A DNA stretch of 64,000 nucleotides from Nematostella vectensis (taxonomy: Eukaryota > Cnidaria > Anthozoa > Actiniaria > Edwardsiidae), in contig NC_064046.1 of NCBI RefSeq assembly GCF_932526225.1, positions 5,381,306 through 5,445,305 on the forward strand. Reading direction: 5' to 3'. The notes under the pieces are model-generated. The model saw only the letters and a list, made by a program, of their open reading frames with translations, was not told where the DNA came from and searched no databases. Below, piece after piece: positions 1-9,917 of the stretch. Positions within the stretch are counted from its first letter, which is position 1; every line of letters starts with the position of its first letter. The position numbers and the translations under genes were made by a program.

Positions 1-13
1 CCTGGCAGGGTCG

Positions 14-137
14 CTGATTTTTGCCTCGTGTTTTTATTCTTATAGTTTTTATTTCGATTATTTTGAGTCGTTCTTTTGAATCGGCGATTTGCGTCTGCCA
101 ATGTGATGTACTAAGGTCGAAATACTACGTCAACTTC
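14..137 (+). repeat. Spacer type E (124 nt)
   Basis: A spacer-A relative with an extra segment after the terminator (TGCCTCGTGTTTTTATTC, then TTATTTCGATTATTTTGAG) before the usual TCTTTTGAATCGGCG. It occurs three times: here, at 4228-4351 and at 30356-30479, always upstream of a decayed copy. It is diagnostic for the 4.2-kb higher-order repeat. Confidence 0.85.
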
Positions 138-395
138 GGCCTTGTGGCCCAATGGATAAGGTGCCTGACTACGGATTAGGAGATTCGAGGTTAGAGTCCT
201 GGCAGGGTCTCTGATTTTTACTTCCTTCTTTTTGATCGTGATAATTTTGTTTCTGTTCGTCTTTTCTATGATGTAGTGAATAATTTTCCTTGTTCGAATC
301 CCGGCAGGGTCCCTGTCTTTGCATAATATTTGATGTCAACGGTATTTGTTTCACGCGAGGTGATTTACTTATTCCAAAATTACAACATTTACCTC

Positions 396-468
396 ATCCC
401 TGTGGCCCAATATATACGACGCCTGACTACAGATCAGGAGATTCCAGGTTCGAGTCCTGGCAGGGTCG
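396..468 (+). pseudogene. tRNA-like copy, anticodon ACA, G18 G19 lost
   Basis: The loop CTACAGA gives ACA. The D loop reads AATATATACG, without G18 G19, and the acceptor 5' strand is ATCCCTG. The T arm and B box are good. Sister copies lie at 4610-4682, 26250-26322, 30738-30810 and 37834-37906; those at 26250 and 37834 have T loop TTCCAGT. Probably inactive. Confidence 0.72.
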
Positions 469-1171
469 CTGATTTTTGCCTCCTTCTTTTGAATCGGCGA
501 ATTGCGTCTGCCAACGTACATTACTAAGTTCGAAATACTACGTCAACATCGGCCTTGTTGCCCAATGGATAAGGCGCCTGAATAGGGATCAGGAGCTTCG
601 AGGTTAGAGTCCTGGCAGGGTCTCTGATTTTTTCTTCCTTCTTTTCTATCCTGATCCTTGGCATAATAATTTTACTCCTGGCGATTTGCGTCTGGCAATG
701 TGACGTACTAAGTTCGAGATACTACTTTAACGTCGGCCTTGTGGCCCAATGGATAAGGCGCCTGACTACGGATCAGGAGATTCCAGGTTCGAGTCCTAGC
801 AGGTTCGCTGGTTTTGCCTCGATTTTTTCTTATAGCGATTATTTCGATTTCTGTTAGTCTTTTCTATGATGTAAAGTATAATTTTTCAGGTCAAAGTGCT
901 GGTAGGGTCGCCGTCTTTGTATAATATTTTGGGCTATTTGCTACGGGCAATGTGACGTACTAATTACAAGTTTACAACAGTAACCTCGGCCCTGTGGCCC
1001 AATGGATAAGTGGCCTTACTACGGATCAGAAGATTCGAGGTTAGAGTCCTGGCAGGGTCTCTGATTTTTACTTCCTTCTTTTCTATCCTGATCCTTGGCA
1101 TAATAATTTTACTTCTGGCTATTTGCGTCTGGCAATGTGACGTACTAAGTTAGAGATACTACTTTAACGTC

Positions 1172-1230
1172 GGCCTTGTGGCCCAATGGATAAGGCGCCT
1201 GACTACGGATCAGGAGATTCCAGTTCGAGT
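1172..1230 (+). pseudogene. 3'-truncated tRNA-Arg(ACG)
   Basis: Consensus through the anticodon arm, then CCAGTTCGAG runs directly into TTTTTTCTATG of a downstream spacer, so the 3' T-stem strand and acceptor 3' strand are missing. Two further copies of the same truncation are at 5386-5444 and 31514-31572, one per copy of the 4.2-kb repeat. Confidence 0.8.
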
Positions 1231-1679
1231 TTTTTCTATGATGTAGTGTATAATTGTTCTTGTTCGAATCCCGGCAGGGTCCCTGTCTTTGCATAATATT
1301 TGATGTCAACGCTATTTGTTTCACGCGAGGTGATTTACTTATTCCAAAATTACAACATTAACCTCAGCCCTGTGGCCCAATATAAACGACGCCTGACTAC
1401 GGATCAGGAGATTCCGTAACATCAGCCCTATGGCCCAATGGATAAGTCGCCTGATTAGGGATCAGGAGATTCGAGGTTAGAGTCCTGGCAGGGTCTCTGA
1501 TTTTGCTTCCTTCTTTTCTATCCTGATCCTTGGCATAATAATTTTACTTCTGCCGATTTGCGTCTGCCAATGTGAAGTACTAAGTTCGAAGATTTACTTC
1601 AACGTCGGCCTTGTGGCCCAATGGATAAGGCGCCTGACTACGGATCAGGAAATTCCAGGTTCGAGTCCTGGCAGGGTCT

Positions 1680-1790
1680 CTGATTTTTGCTTCCTTCTTT
1701 TCTATCCTGATCCTTGGCATAATAATTTTACTCCTGGCGATTTGCGTCTGCCAATGGGACGTACTAAGTTCGAGAATTTACTTCAACGTC
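1680..1790 (+). repeat. Spacer type B (111 nt)
   Basis: Gives the 184-bp unit. It begins CTGATTTTTGCTTCC and contains CTTTTCTATCCTGATCC and TTGGCATAATAATTTTAC, then shares GCGATTTGCGTCTG and GTACTAAGTTCGAGAAT with spacer A. Genes directly upstream of B spacers end in discriminator T instead of G, so the discriminator base travels with the downstream spacer. Confidence 0.88.
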
Positions 1791-2329
1791 GGCCTTGTGG
1801 CCCAATGGATAAGGCGCCTGACTACGGATCAGGAGATTCCAGGTTCGAGTCCTGGCAGGGTCGCTGATTTTTGCCTCGTTCTTTTGAATCGGCGATTTGC
1901 GTCTGCCAACGTGATGTACTAAATTCGAAATACTACGTCAACGTCGGCCTTGGGGCCCAATGGATAAAGCGCCTGACTACGGATCAGGAGATTCCAGGTT
2001 CGAGTCCTGGCAGGGTCGCTGATTTTTGCCTCCTTCTTTTGAATCGGCTAATTGCGTCTGCCAACGTAATGTACTATATTCGAAATTCTACGTCAACATC
2101 GGCCTTGTGGCCCAATGGATAAGGCGCCTGACTACGGATCAGGAGATGCCAGGTTCGAGTCCTGGCAGGGTCGCTGATTTTTTTACTCGTTCTTTTGAAT
2201 CGGCGATTTGCGTCTGCCAACGTGATGTACTGAGTTCGAAATACTATGTCAAGGTCGGCCTTGTGGCGCAATGGATAAGGCGCCTGACTACGGATCAGGA
2301 GATTCCAGGTTCGAGTCCTGGCAGGGTCG

Positions 2330-2509
2330 CTGGTTTTGCCTCGATTTTTTCTTATAGTGACTATTTCGATTTCTGTTAGTCTTTTCTATGATGTAAAGTA
2401 TAATTTTTCAGGTTAAAGTGCTGGTAGGGTCGCCGTCTTTGTATAATATTTTGGGCTATTTGCTACGGGCAATGTGACGTACTAATTACAAGTTTACAAC
2501 AGTAACCTC
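2330..2509 (+). repeat. Spacer type D (180 nt) with a 3' tRNA relic
   Basis: Begins CTGGTTTTGCCTCGATT. At about 2410-2432 it holds a decayed tRNA 3' end (GGTTAAAGTGCTGGTAGGG), then TTTGTATAATATTTTGGG, a segment alignable to the end of spacer B. It is best read as two spacers fused around a tRNA that lost its 5' part. Other copies follow the genes at 735, 4949, 6471, 8022, 14055, 21269, 26589, 27517, 28724, 31077, 32599, 33375, 38173, 39101 and 57886. Confidence 0.82.
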
Positions 2510-3260
2510 GGCCCTGTGGCCCAATGGATAAGTGGCCTTACTACGGATCAGGAGATTCGAGGTTAGAGTCCTGGCAGGGTCTCTGATTTTTGCTTCCTTC
2601 TTTTCTATCCTGATCCTTGGCATAATAATTTTACTTCTGCCGATTTGCGTCTGCCAATGTGACGTACTAAGTTCGAAGATTTACTTCAACGTCGGCCTTG
2701 TGGCCCAATGGATAAGGCGCCTGACTACGGATCAGGAGATTCCAGGTTCGAGTCCTGGCAGGGTCTCTGATTTTTGCTTCCTTCTTTTCTATCCTGATCC
2801 TTGGCATAACAATTTTACTTCTGCCGATTTGCGTCTGCCAATGTGACGTACTAAGTTTGAGAATTTACTTCAACGTCGGCCTTGTGGCCCAATGGATAAG
2901 GCGCCTGACTACGGATCAGGAGATTCCAGGTTCTAGTCCTGGCAGGGTCGCTGATTTTTGCCTCGTTTTTTTGAATCGGCGATTTGCGTCTGCCAACGTG
3001 ATGTACTAAGTTCGAAATACTACGTCGACGTCGGCCTTGGGGCCCAATGGATAAGGCGCCTGACTACGGATCAGGAGATTCCAGGTTAGGGTCCTGGCAG
3101 GGTCGCTGATTTTTGCCTCCTTCTTTTGAATCGGCGAATTGCGTCTGCCAACGTAATGTACTAAGCTTGAAATACTATGTCAACGTCGGCCTTGTGGCCC
3201 AATGGATAAGGCGTCTGACTACGGATCAGGAGATTCCAGGTTCGAGTCCTGGCAGGGTCG

Positions 3261-3290
3261 CTGATTTGTGCCTCCTTCTTTTGAATCGGC
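3261..3290 (+). terminator. Weakened Pol III terminator (ATTTGTG) with backup T4
   Basis: The gene at 3188 is followed by CTGATTTGTGCCTCC: the T5 run is broken to T3-G. The next run is the T4 in TTCTTTTG about 25 nt downstream. The same change follows the genes at 7401, 8953, 14986, 19625, 22200, 34151 and 56087, all members of one lineage. Longer or dicistronic precursors are possible from these. Confidence 0.65.
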
Positions 3291-4154
3291 GAATTGCGTC
3301 TGCCAACGTAATGTACTCAAATCGAAATACTACGTCAAGATCGGCCTTGTGGCCCAATGGATAAGGCGCCTGACTACGGATCAGGAGATTCCAGGTTCGA
3401 GTCCTGGCAGGGTCGCTGATTTTTTTACTCGTTCTTTTGAATCGGCGATTTGCGTCTGCCAACGTGATGTACTAAGTTCGAAATACTATGTCAACGTCGG
3501 CCTTGTGGCCCAATGGATAAGGCGTCTGACTACGGATCAGGAGATTCCAGGTTCGAGTCCTGGCAGGGTCGCTGATTTTTGCCTCCATCTTTTGAATCGG
3601 CGAATTGCGTCTGCCAACGTAATTAACTAAGTTCGAAATACTACGTCAACATCGGCCTTGTGGCCCAATGGATAAGACGCCTGACTACGGATTAGGAGAT
3701 TCTAGGTTTGAGTCCTGACAGGATTGCTAATGTTTGCTTCCTTCTTCTTAATCGTGATAATTTTGTTAGCTGTTCGTTTTTTCTATGATGTAGTGTATAA
3801 TTTTTCTTGTTCGAATCCCGGCAGGGTCCCTGTCTTTGCATAATATTTGATGTCAACGCTACTTGTTTCACGCGAGGTGATTTACTTATTCCAAAATTAC
3901 AACATTAATTCCAGCCCTGTGGCCCAATATATACGACGCCTGACTACGGATCAGGAGATTCCGTAACATCAGCCCTATGGCCCAATGGATAAGTCGCCTG
4001 ATTAGGGATCAGGAGATTCGAGGTTAGTGTCCTGGCAGGGTCTCTGAGTTTTGCTTCCTTCTTTTCTATCCTGATCCTTGGCATAAAAAGTTTACTCCTG
4101 GCGATTTGCGTCTGCCAATGTGACGTACTAACTTCGAGAATTTACTTCAACGTC

Positions 4155-5710
4155 GGCCTTGAGGCCCAATGGAAAGGGCGCCTGACTACGGATCAGGAGA
4201 TTCCAGGTTTGAGTCCTGGCAGGGTCGCTGATTTTTGCCTCGTGTTTTTATTCTTATAGTTATTATTTCGATTATTTTGAGTCGTTCTTTTGAATCGGCG
4301 ATTTGCGTCTGCCAATGTGATGTACTAAGGTCGAAATACTACGTCAACGTCGGCCTTGTGGCCCAATGGATAAGGTGCCTGACTACGGATTAGGAGATTC
4401 GAGGTTAGAGTCCTGGCAGGGTCTCTGATTTTTACTTCCTTCTTTTTGATCGTGATAATTTTGTTTCTGTTCGTCTTTTCTATGATGTAGTGAATAATTT
4501 TCCTTGTTCGAATCCCGGCAGGGTCCCTGTCTTTGCATAATATTTGATGTCAACGGTATTTGTTTCACGCGAGGTGATTTACTTATTCCAAAATTACAAC
4601 ATTTACCTCATCCCTGTGGCCCAATATATACGACGCCTGACTACAGATCAGGAGATTCCAGGTTCGAGTCCTGGCAGGGTCGCTGATTTTTGCCTCCTTC
4701 TTTTGAATCGGCGAATTGCGTCTGCCAACGTACATTACTAAGTTCGAAATACTACGTCAACATCGGCCTTGTTGCCCAATGGATAAGGCGCCTGAATAGG
4801 GATCAGGAGCTTCGAGGTTAGAGTCCTGGCAGGGTCTCTGATTTTTTCTTCCTTCTTTTCTATCCTGATCCTTGGCATAATAATTTTACTCCTGGCGATT
4901 TGCGTCTGGCAATGTGACGTACTAAGTTCGAGATACTACTTTAACGTCGGCCTTGTGGCCCAATGGATAAGGCGCCTGACTACGGATCAGGAGATTCCAG
5001 GTTCGAGTCCTAGCAGGGTCGCTGGTTTTGCCTCGATTTTTTCTTATAGCGATTATTTCGATTTCTGTTAGTCTTTTCTATGATGTAAAGTATAATTTTT
5101 CAGGTCAAAGTGCTGGTAGGGTCGCCGTCTTTGTATAATATTTTGGGCTATTTGCTACGGGCAATGTGACGTACTAATTACAAGTTTACAACAGTAACCT
5201 CGGCCCTGTGGCCCAATGGATAAGTGGCCTTACTACGGATCAGAAGATTCGAGGTTAGAGTCCTGGCAGGGCCTCTGATTTTTGCTTCCTTCTTTTCTAT
5301 CCTGATCCTTGGCATAATAATTTTACTTCTGGCTATTTGCGTCTGGCAATGTGACGTACTAAGTTAGAGATACTACTTTAACGTCGGCCTTGTGGCCCAA
5401 TGGATAAGGCGCCTGACTACGGATCAGGAGATTCCAGTTCGAGTTTTTTCTATGATGTAGTGTATAATTGTTCTTGTTCGAATCCCGGCAGGGTCCCTGT
5501 CTTTGCATAATATTTGATGTCAACGCTATTTGTTTCACGCGAGGTGATTTACTTATTCCAAAATTACAACATTAACCTCAGCCCTGTGGCCCAATATAAA
5601 CGACGCCTGACTACGGATCAGGAGATTCCGTAACATCAGCCCTATGGCCCAATGGATAAGTCGCCTGATTAGGGATCAGGAGATTCGAGGTTAGAGTCCT
5701 GGCAGGGTCT
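4155..5710 (+). tRNA. Block 3: second copy of the decayed lead block
   Basis: Starts: 4155 (T8 to A, T loop TTTGAGT), 4352 (TTAGAGT), 4610 (ACA), 4765 (AGG), 4949 (ACG), 5202 (TTAGAGT), 5386 (truncated, to 5444). From 4352 on it repeats block 1 at a constant shift of 4214. The relic module is at 5476-5710 with a 5' half at 5580-5629 and an AGG copy at 5638-5710. Confidence 0.85.
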
Positions 5711-6076
5711 CTGATTTTGCTTCCTTCTTTTCTATCCTGATCCTTGGCATAATAATTTTACTTCTGCCGATTTGCGTCTGCCAATGTGAAGTACTAAGTT
5801 CGAAGATTTACTTCAACGTCGGCCTTGTGGCCCAATGGATAAGGCGCCTGACTACGGATCAGGAAATTCCAGGTTCGAGTCCTGGCAGGGTCTCTGATTT
5901 TTGCTTCCTTCTTTTCTATCCTGATCCTTGGCATAATAATTTTACTCCTGGCGATTTGCGTCTGCCAATGGGACGTACTAAGTTCGAGAATTTACTTCAA
6001 CGTCGGCCTTGTGGCCCAATGGATAAGGCGCCTGACTACGGATCAGGAGATTCCAGGTTCGAGTCCTGGCAGGGTC

Positions 6077-9000
6077 GCTGATTTTTGCCTCGTTCTTTTG
6101 AATCGGCGATTTGCGTCTGCCAACGTGATGTACTAAGTTCGAAATACTACGTCAACGTCGGCCTTGGGGCCCAATGGATAAAGCGCCTGACTACGGATCA
6201 GGAGATTCCAGGTTCGAGTCCTGGCAGGGTCGCTGATTTTTGCCTCCTTCTTTTGAATCGGCGAATTGCGTCTGCCAACGTAATGTACTATATTCGAAAT
6301 TCTACGTCAACATCGGCCTTGTGGCCCAATGGATAAGGCGCCTGACTACGGATCAGGAGATGCCAGGTTCGAGTCCTGGCAGGGTCGCTGATTTTTTTAC
6401 TCGTTCTTTTGAATCGGCGATTTGCGTCTGCCAACGTGATGTACTGAGTTCGAAATACTATGTCAAGGTCGGCCTTGTGGCGAATGGATAAGGCGCCTGA
6501 CTACGGATCAGGAGATTCCAGGTTCGAGTCCTGGCAGGGTCGCTGGTTTTGCCTCGATTTTTTCTTATAGTGACTATTTCGATTTCTGTTAGTCTTTTCT
6601 ATGATGTAAAGTATAATTTTTCAGGTTAAAGTGCTGGTAGGGTCGCCGTCTTTGTATAATATTTTGGGCTATTTGCTACGGGCAATGTGACGTACTAATT
6701 ACAAGTTTACAACAGTAACCTCGGCCCTGTGGCCCAATGGATAAGTGGCCTTACTACGGATCAGGAGATTCGAGGTTAGAGTCCTGGCAGGGTCTCTGAT
6801 TTTTGCTTCCTTCTTTTCTATCCTGATCCTTGGCATAATAATTTTACTTCTGCCGATTTGCGTCTGCCAATGTGACGTACTAAGTTCGAAGATTTACTTC
6901 AACGTCGGCCTTGTGGCCCAATGGATAAGGCGCCTGACTACGGATCAGGAGATTCCAGGTTCGAGTCCTGGCAGGGTCTCTGATTTTTGCTTCCTTCTTT
7001 TCTATCCTGATCCTTGGCATAACAATTTTACTTCTGCCGATTTGCGTCTGCCAATGTGACGTACTAAGTTTGAGAATTTACTTCAACGTCGGCCTTGTGG
7101 CCCAATGGATAAGGCGCCTGACTACGGATCAGGAGATTCCAGGTTCTAGTCCTGGCAGGGTCGCTGATTTTTGCCTCGTTCTTTTGAATCGGCGATTTGC
7201 GTCTGCCAACGTGATGTACTAAGTTCGAAATACTACGTCGACGTCGGCCTTGGGGCCCAATGGATAAGGCGCCTGACTACGGATCAGGAGATTCCAGGTT
7301 AGGGTCCTGGCAGGGTCGCTGATTTTTGCCTCCTTCTTTTGAATCGGCGAATTGCGTCTGCCAACGTAATGTACTAAGCTTGAAATACTATGTCAACGTC
7401 GGCCTTGTGGCCCAATGGATAAGGCGTCTGACTACGGATCAGGAGATTCCAGGTTCGAGTCCTGGCAGGGTCGCTGATTTGTGCCTCCTTCTTTTGAATC
7501 GGCGAATTGCGTCTGCCAACGTAATGTACTCAAATCGAAATACTACGTCAAGATCGGCCTTGTGGCCCAATGGATAAGGCGCCTGACTACGGATCAGGAG
7601 ATTCCAGGTTCGAGTCCTGGCAGGGTCGCTGATTTTTGCCTCGTTCTTTTGAATCGGCGATTTGCGTCTGCCAACGTGATGTACTAAATTCGAAATACTA
7701 CGTCAACGTCGGCCTTGGGGCCCAATGGATAAAGCGCCTGACTACGGATCAGGAGATTCCAGGTTCGAGTCCTGGCAGGGTCGCTGATTTTTGCCTCCTT
7801 CTTTTGAATCGGCGAATTGCGTCTGCCAACGTAATGTACTATATTCGAAATTCTACGTCAACATCGGCCTTGTGGCCCAATGGATAAGGCGCCTGACTAC
7901 GGATCAGGAGATGCCAGGTTCGAGTCCTGGCAGGGTCGCTGATTTTTTTACTCGTTCTTTTGAATCGGCGATTTGCGTCTGCCAACGTGATGTACTGAGT
8001 TCGAAATACTATGTCAAGGTCGGCCTTGTGGCGCAATGGATAAGGCGCCTGACTACGGATCAGGAGATTCCAGGTTCGAGTCCTGGCAGGGTCGCTGGTT
8101 TTGCCTCGATTTTTTCTTATAGTGACTATTTCGATTTCTGTTAGTCTTTTCTATGATGTAAAGTATAATTTTTCAGGTTAAAGTGCTGGTAGGGTCGCCG
8201 TCTTTGTATAATATTTTGGGCTATTTGCTACGGGCAATGTGACGTACTAATTACAAGTTTACAACAGTAACCTCGGCCCTGTGGCCCAATGGATAAGTGG
8301 CCTTACTACGGATCAGGAGATTCGAGGTTAGAGTCCTGGCAGGGTCTCTGATTTTTGCTTCCTTCTTTTCTATCCTGATCCTTGGCATAATAATTTTACT
8401 TCTGCCGATTTGCGTCTGCCAATGTGACGTACTAAGTTCGAAGATTTACTTCAACGTCGGCCTTGTGGCCCAATGGATAAGGCGCCTGACTACGGATCAG
8501 GAGATTCCAGGTTCGAGTCCTGGCAGGGTCTCTGATTTTTGCTTCCTTCTTTTCTATCCTGATCCTTGGCATAACAATTTTACTTCTGCCGATTTGCGTC
8601 TGCCAATGTGACGTACTAAGTTTGAGAATTTACTTCAACGTCGGCCTTGTGGCCCAATGGATAAGGCGCCTGACTACGGATCAGGAGATTCCAGGTTCTA
8701 GACCTGGCAGGGTCGCTGATTTTTGCCTCGTTCTTTTGAATCGGCGATTTGCGTCTGCCAACGTGATGTACTAAGTTCGAAATACTACGTCGACGTCGGC
8801 CTTGGGGCCCAATGGATAAGGCGCCTGACTACGGATCAGGAGATTCCAGGTTAGGGTCCTGGCAGGGTCGCTGATTTTTGCCTCCTTCTTTTGAATCGGC
8901 GAATTGCGTCTGCCAACGTAATGTACTAAGCTTGAAATACTATGTCAACGTCGGCCTTGTGGCCCAATGGATAAGGCGTCTGACTACGGATCAGGAGATT

Positions 9001-9180
9001 CCAGGTTCGAGTCCTGGCAGGGTCGCTGATTTGTGCCTCCTTCTTTTGAATCGGCGAATTGCGTCTGCCAACGTAATGTACTCAAATCGAAATACTACGT
9101 CAAGATCGGCCTTGTGGCCCAATGGATAAGGCGCCTGACTACGGATCAGGAGATTCCAGGTTCGAGTCCTGGCAGGGTCG
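6077..9180 (+). repeat. Tandem duplication, shift 1552 bp
   Basis: Gene starts 6160, 6315, 6471, 6723, 6907, 7091, 7246, 7401 and 7556 recur at 7711, 7866, 8022, 8275, 8459, 8643, 8798, 8953 and 9108. The new copy keeps the full-length 8022 gene and has CTAAATTCG upstream of 7711 as at 1912, so it was templated from the 1864-3415 lineage. Confidence 0.88.
6471..6542 (+). tRNA. tRNA-Arg(ACG) lacking one D-arm base (72 nt)
   Basis: The A-box region reads GTGGCGAATGG where sister copies at 2257 and 8022 read GTGGCGCAATGG. The single deletion shortens the D arm and shifts the 4214-bp repeat spacing to 4213 from here on. Confidence 0.8.
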
Positions 9181-9917
9181 CTGATTTTTGTCTCGTTCTT
9201 TTGAATCGGCGATTTGGGTCTGCCAACGTGATGTACTAAGTTCGAAATACTACGTCAACGTCGGACTTCTGGCCCAATGGATAAGGCGCCTGACCACGGA
9301 TCAGGAGATTCCAGGTTCGAGTCCTGGCAGGGTAGCTGATTTTTGCCTCCTTCTTTTGAATCGGCGAATTGCGTCTGCCAACGTATATTACTAAGTTCGA
9401 AATACTACGTCGACATCGGCCCTGTTGCCCAATCGATAAGGCGCCTGACTACGGATCAGGAGATTCTAGGTTCGATTCCTGGCAGGATCGCTGATTTTTG
9501 CTTACTTCTTCTTAATCGTGATAATTTTGTTTGCTGTTCTCCTTTATATGATGTAGTGTATAATTTTCCTTATTCGAGTCCCGGCAGGGTCCCTGTCTTT
9601 GCATAATATTTGATGTCAACGCTATTTGTTTCACGCGAGGTGATTTACTTATTCCAAAATTACAACATTAACCTCAGCCCTGTGGCCCAATATAAACGAC
9701 GCCTGACTACGGATCAGGAGATTCCGTAACATCAGCCCTATGGCCCAATGGATAAGTCGCCTGAATAGGGATCAGGAGATTCGAAGTTAAAGTCCTGGCA
9801 GGGTCTCTGATTTTTGCTTCCTTCTTCTCTTTCCTGATCCTTGGCATAATAATTTTACTCCTGGCGATTTGCGTCTGCCAATGTGACGTACTAAGTTCGA
9901 GATACTACTTTAACGTC

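Larger units (their letters stand above)
1..1496 (+). tRNA. Block 1: decayed lead block of the 4.2-kb repeat
   Basis: Bases 1-13 are the 3' end of a copy. Starts: 138 (T loop TTAGAGT, mismatched anticodon stem), 396 (ACA), 551 (AGG), 735 (ACG, 3' end CCTAGCAGGTTCG), 988 (TTAGAGT, mismatched anticodon stem), 1172 (truncated). 3'-half relics lie near 293-312 and 889-911. The relic module is at 1262-1496 with a 5' half at 1366-1415 and an AGG copy at 1424-1496. Hardly any copy here looks fully functional. Confidence 0.85.
1607..4043 (+). tRNA. Block 2: 13 tRNA-Arg copies plus relic module
   Basis: Starts: 1607 (T73), 1791, 1946 (T8 to G), 2101, 2257, 2510 (T loop TTAGAGT), 2694 (T73), 2878 (T loop TTCTAGT), 3033 (T8 to G, TTAGGGT), 3188, 3343, 3499, 3654 (T loop TTTGAGT, decayed). 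All are ACG. The best copies are 1791, 2101, 2694, 3188, 3343 and 3499. The terminator after 3188 is weakened to ATTTGTG. The relic module is at 3809-4043 with a 5' half at 3913-3962 and an AGG copy at 3971-4043. Confidence 0.86.
1..7628 (+). repeat. Higher-order tandem repeat, shift 4214 bp (third copy at 29782-33440)
   Basis: Bases 1-3415 match 4215-7628 copy for copy (for example 138/4352, 551/4765, 988/5202, 1424/5638). The shift drops to 4213 after the one-base deletion in the copy at 6471. A third copy at about 29782-33440 matches 3654 onward at shift 26128. Differences are scattered single bases. Confidence 0.9.
5821..9806 (+). tRNA. Block 4: 22 tRNA-Arg copies plus relic module
   Basis: Starts: 5821 (T73), 6005, 6160 (T8 to G), 6315, 6471 (72 nt), 6723 (TTAGAGT), 6907 (T73), 7091 (TTCTAGT), 7246 (T8 to G, TTAGGGT), 7401, 7556, 7711 (T8 to G), 7866, 8022, 8275 (TTAGAGT), 8459 (T73), 8643 (TTCTAGA), 8798 (T8 to G, TTAGGGT), 8953, 9108, 9263 (acceptor GGACTTC, C33), 9418 (G9 to T). 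All are ACG. A 1552-bp tandem duplication joins 6077-7628 to 7629-9180. The relic module is at 9573-9806 with a 5' half at 9676-9725 and an AGG copy at 9734-9806. Confidence 0.86.

Noticed and set aside
5790-5820. TATA-like promoter upstream of the genes
   Set aside because: The AT-rich ATAATAATTTTAC of spacer B lies about 65 to 75 nt upstream, too far for a -30 TATA element, and it is absent from spacer A, whose genes look healthiest.
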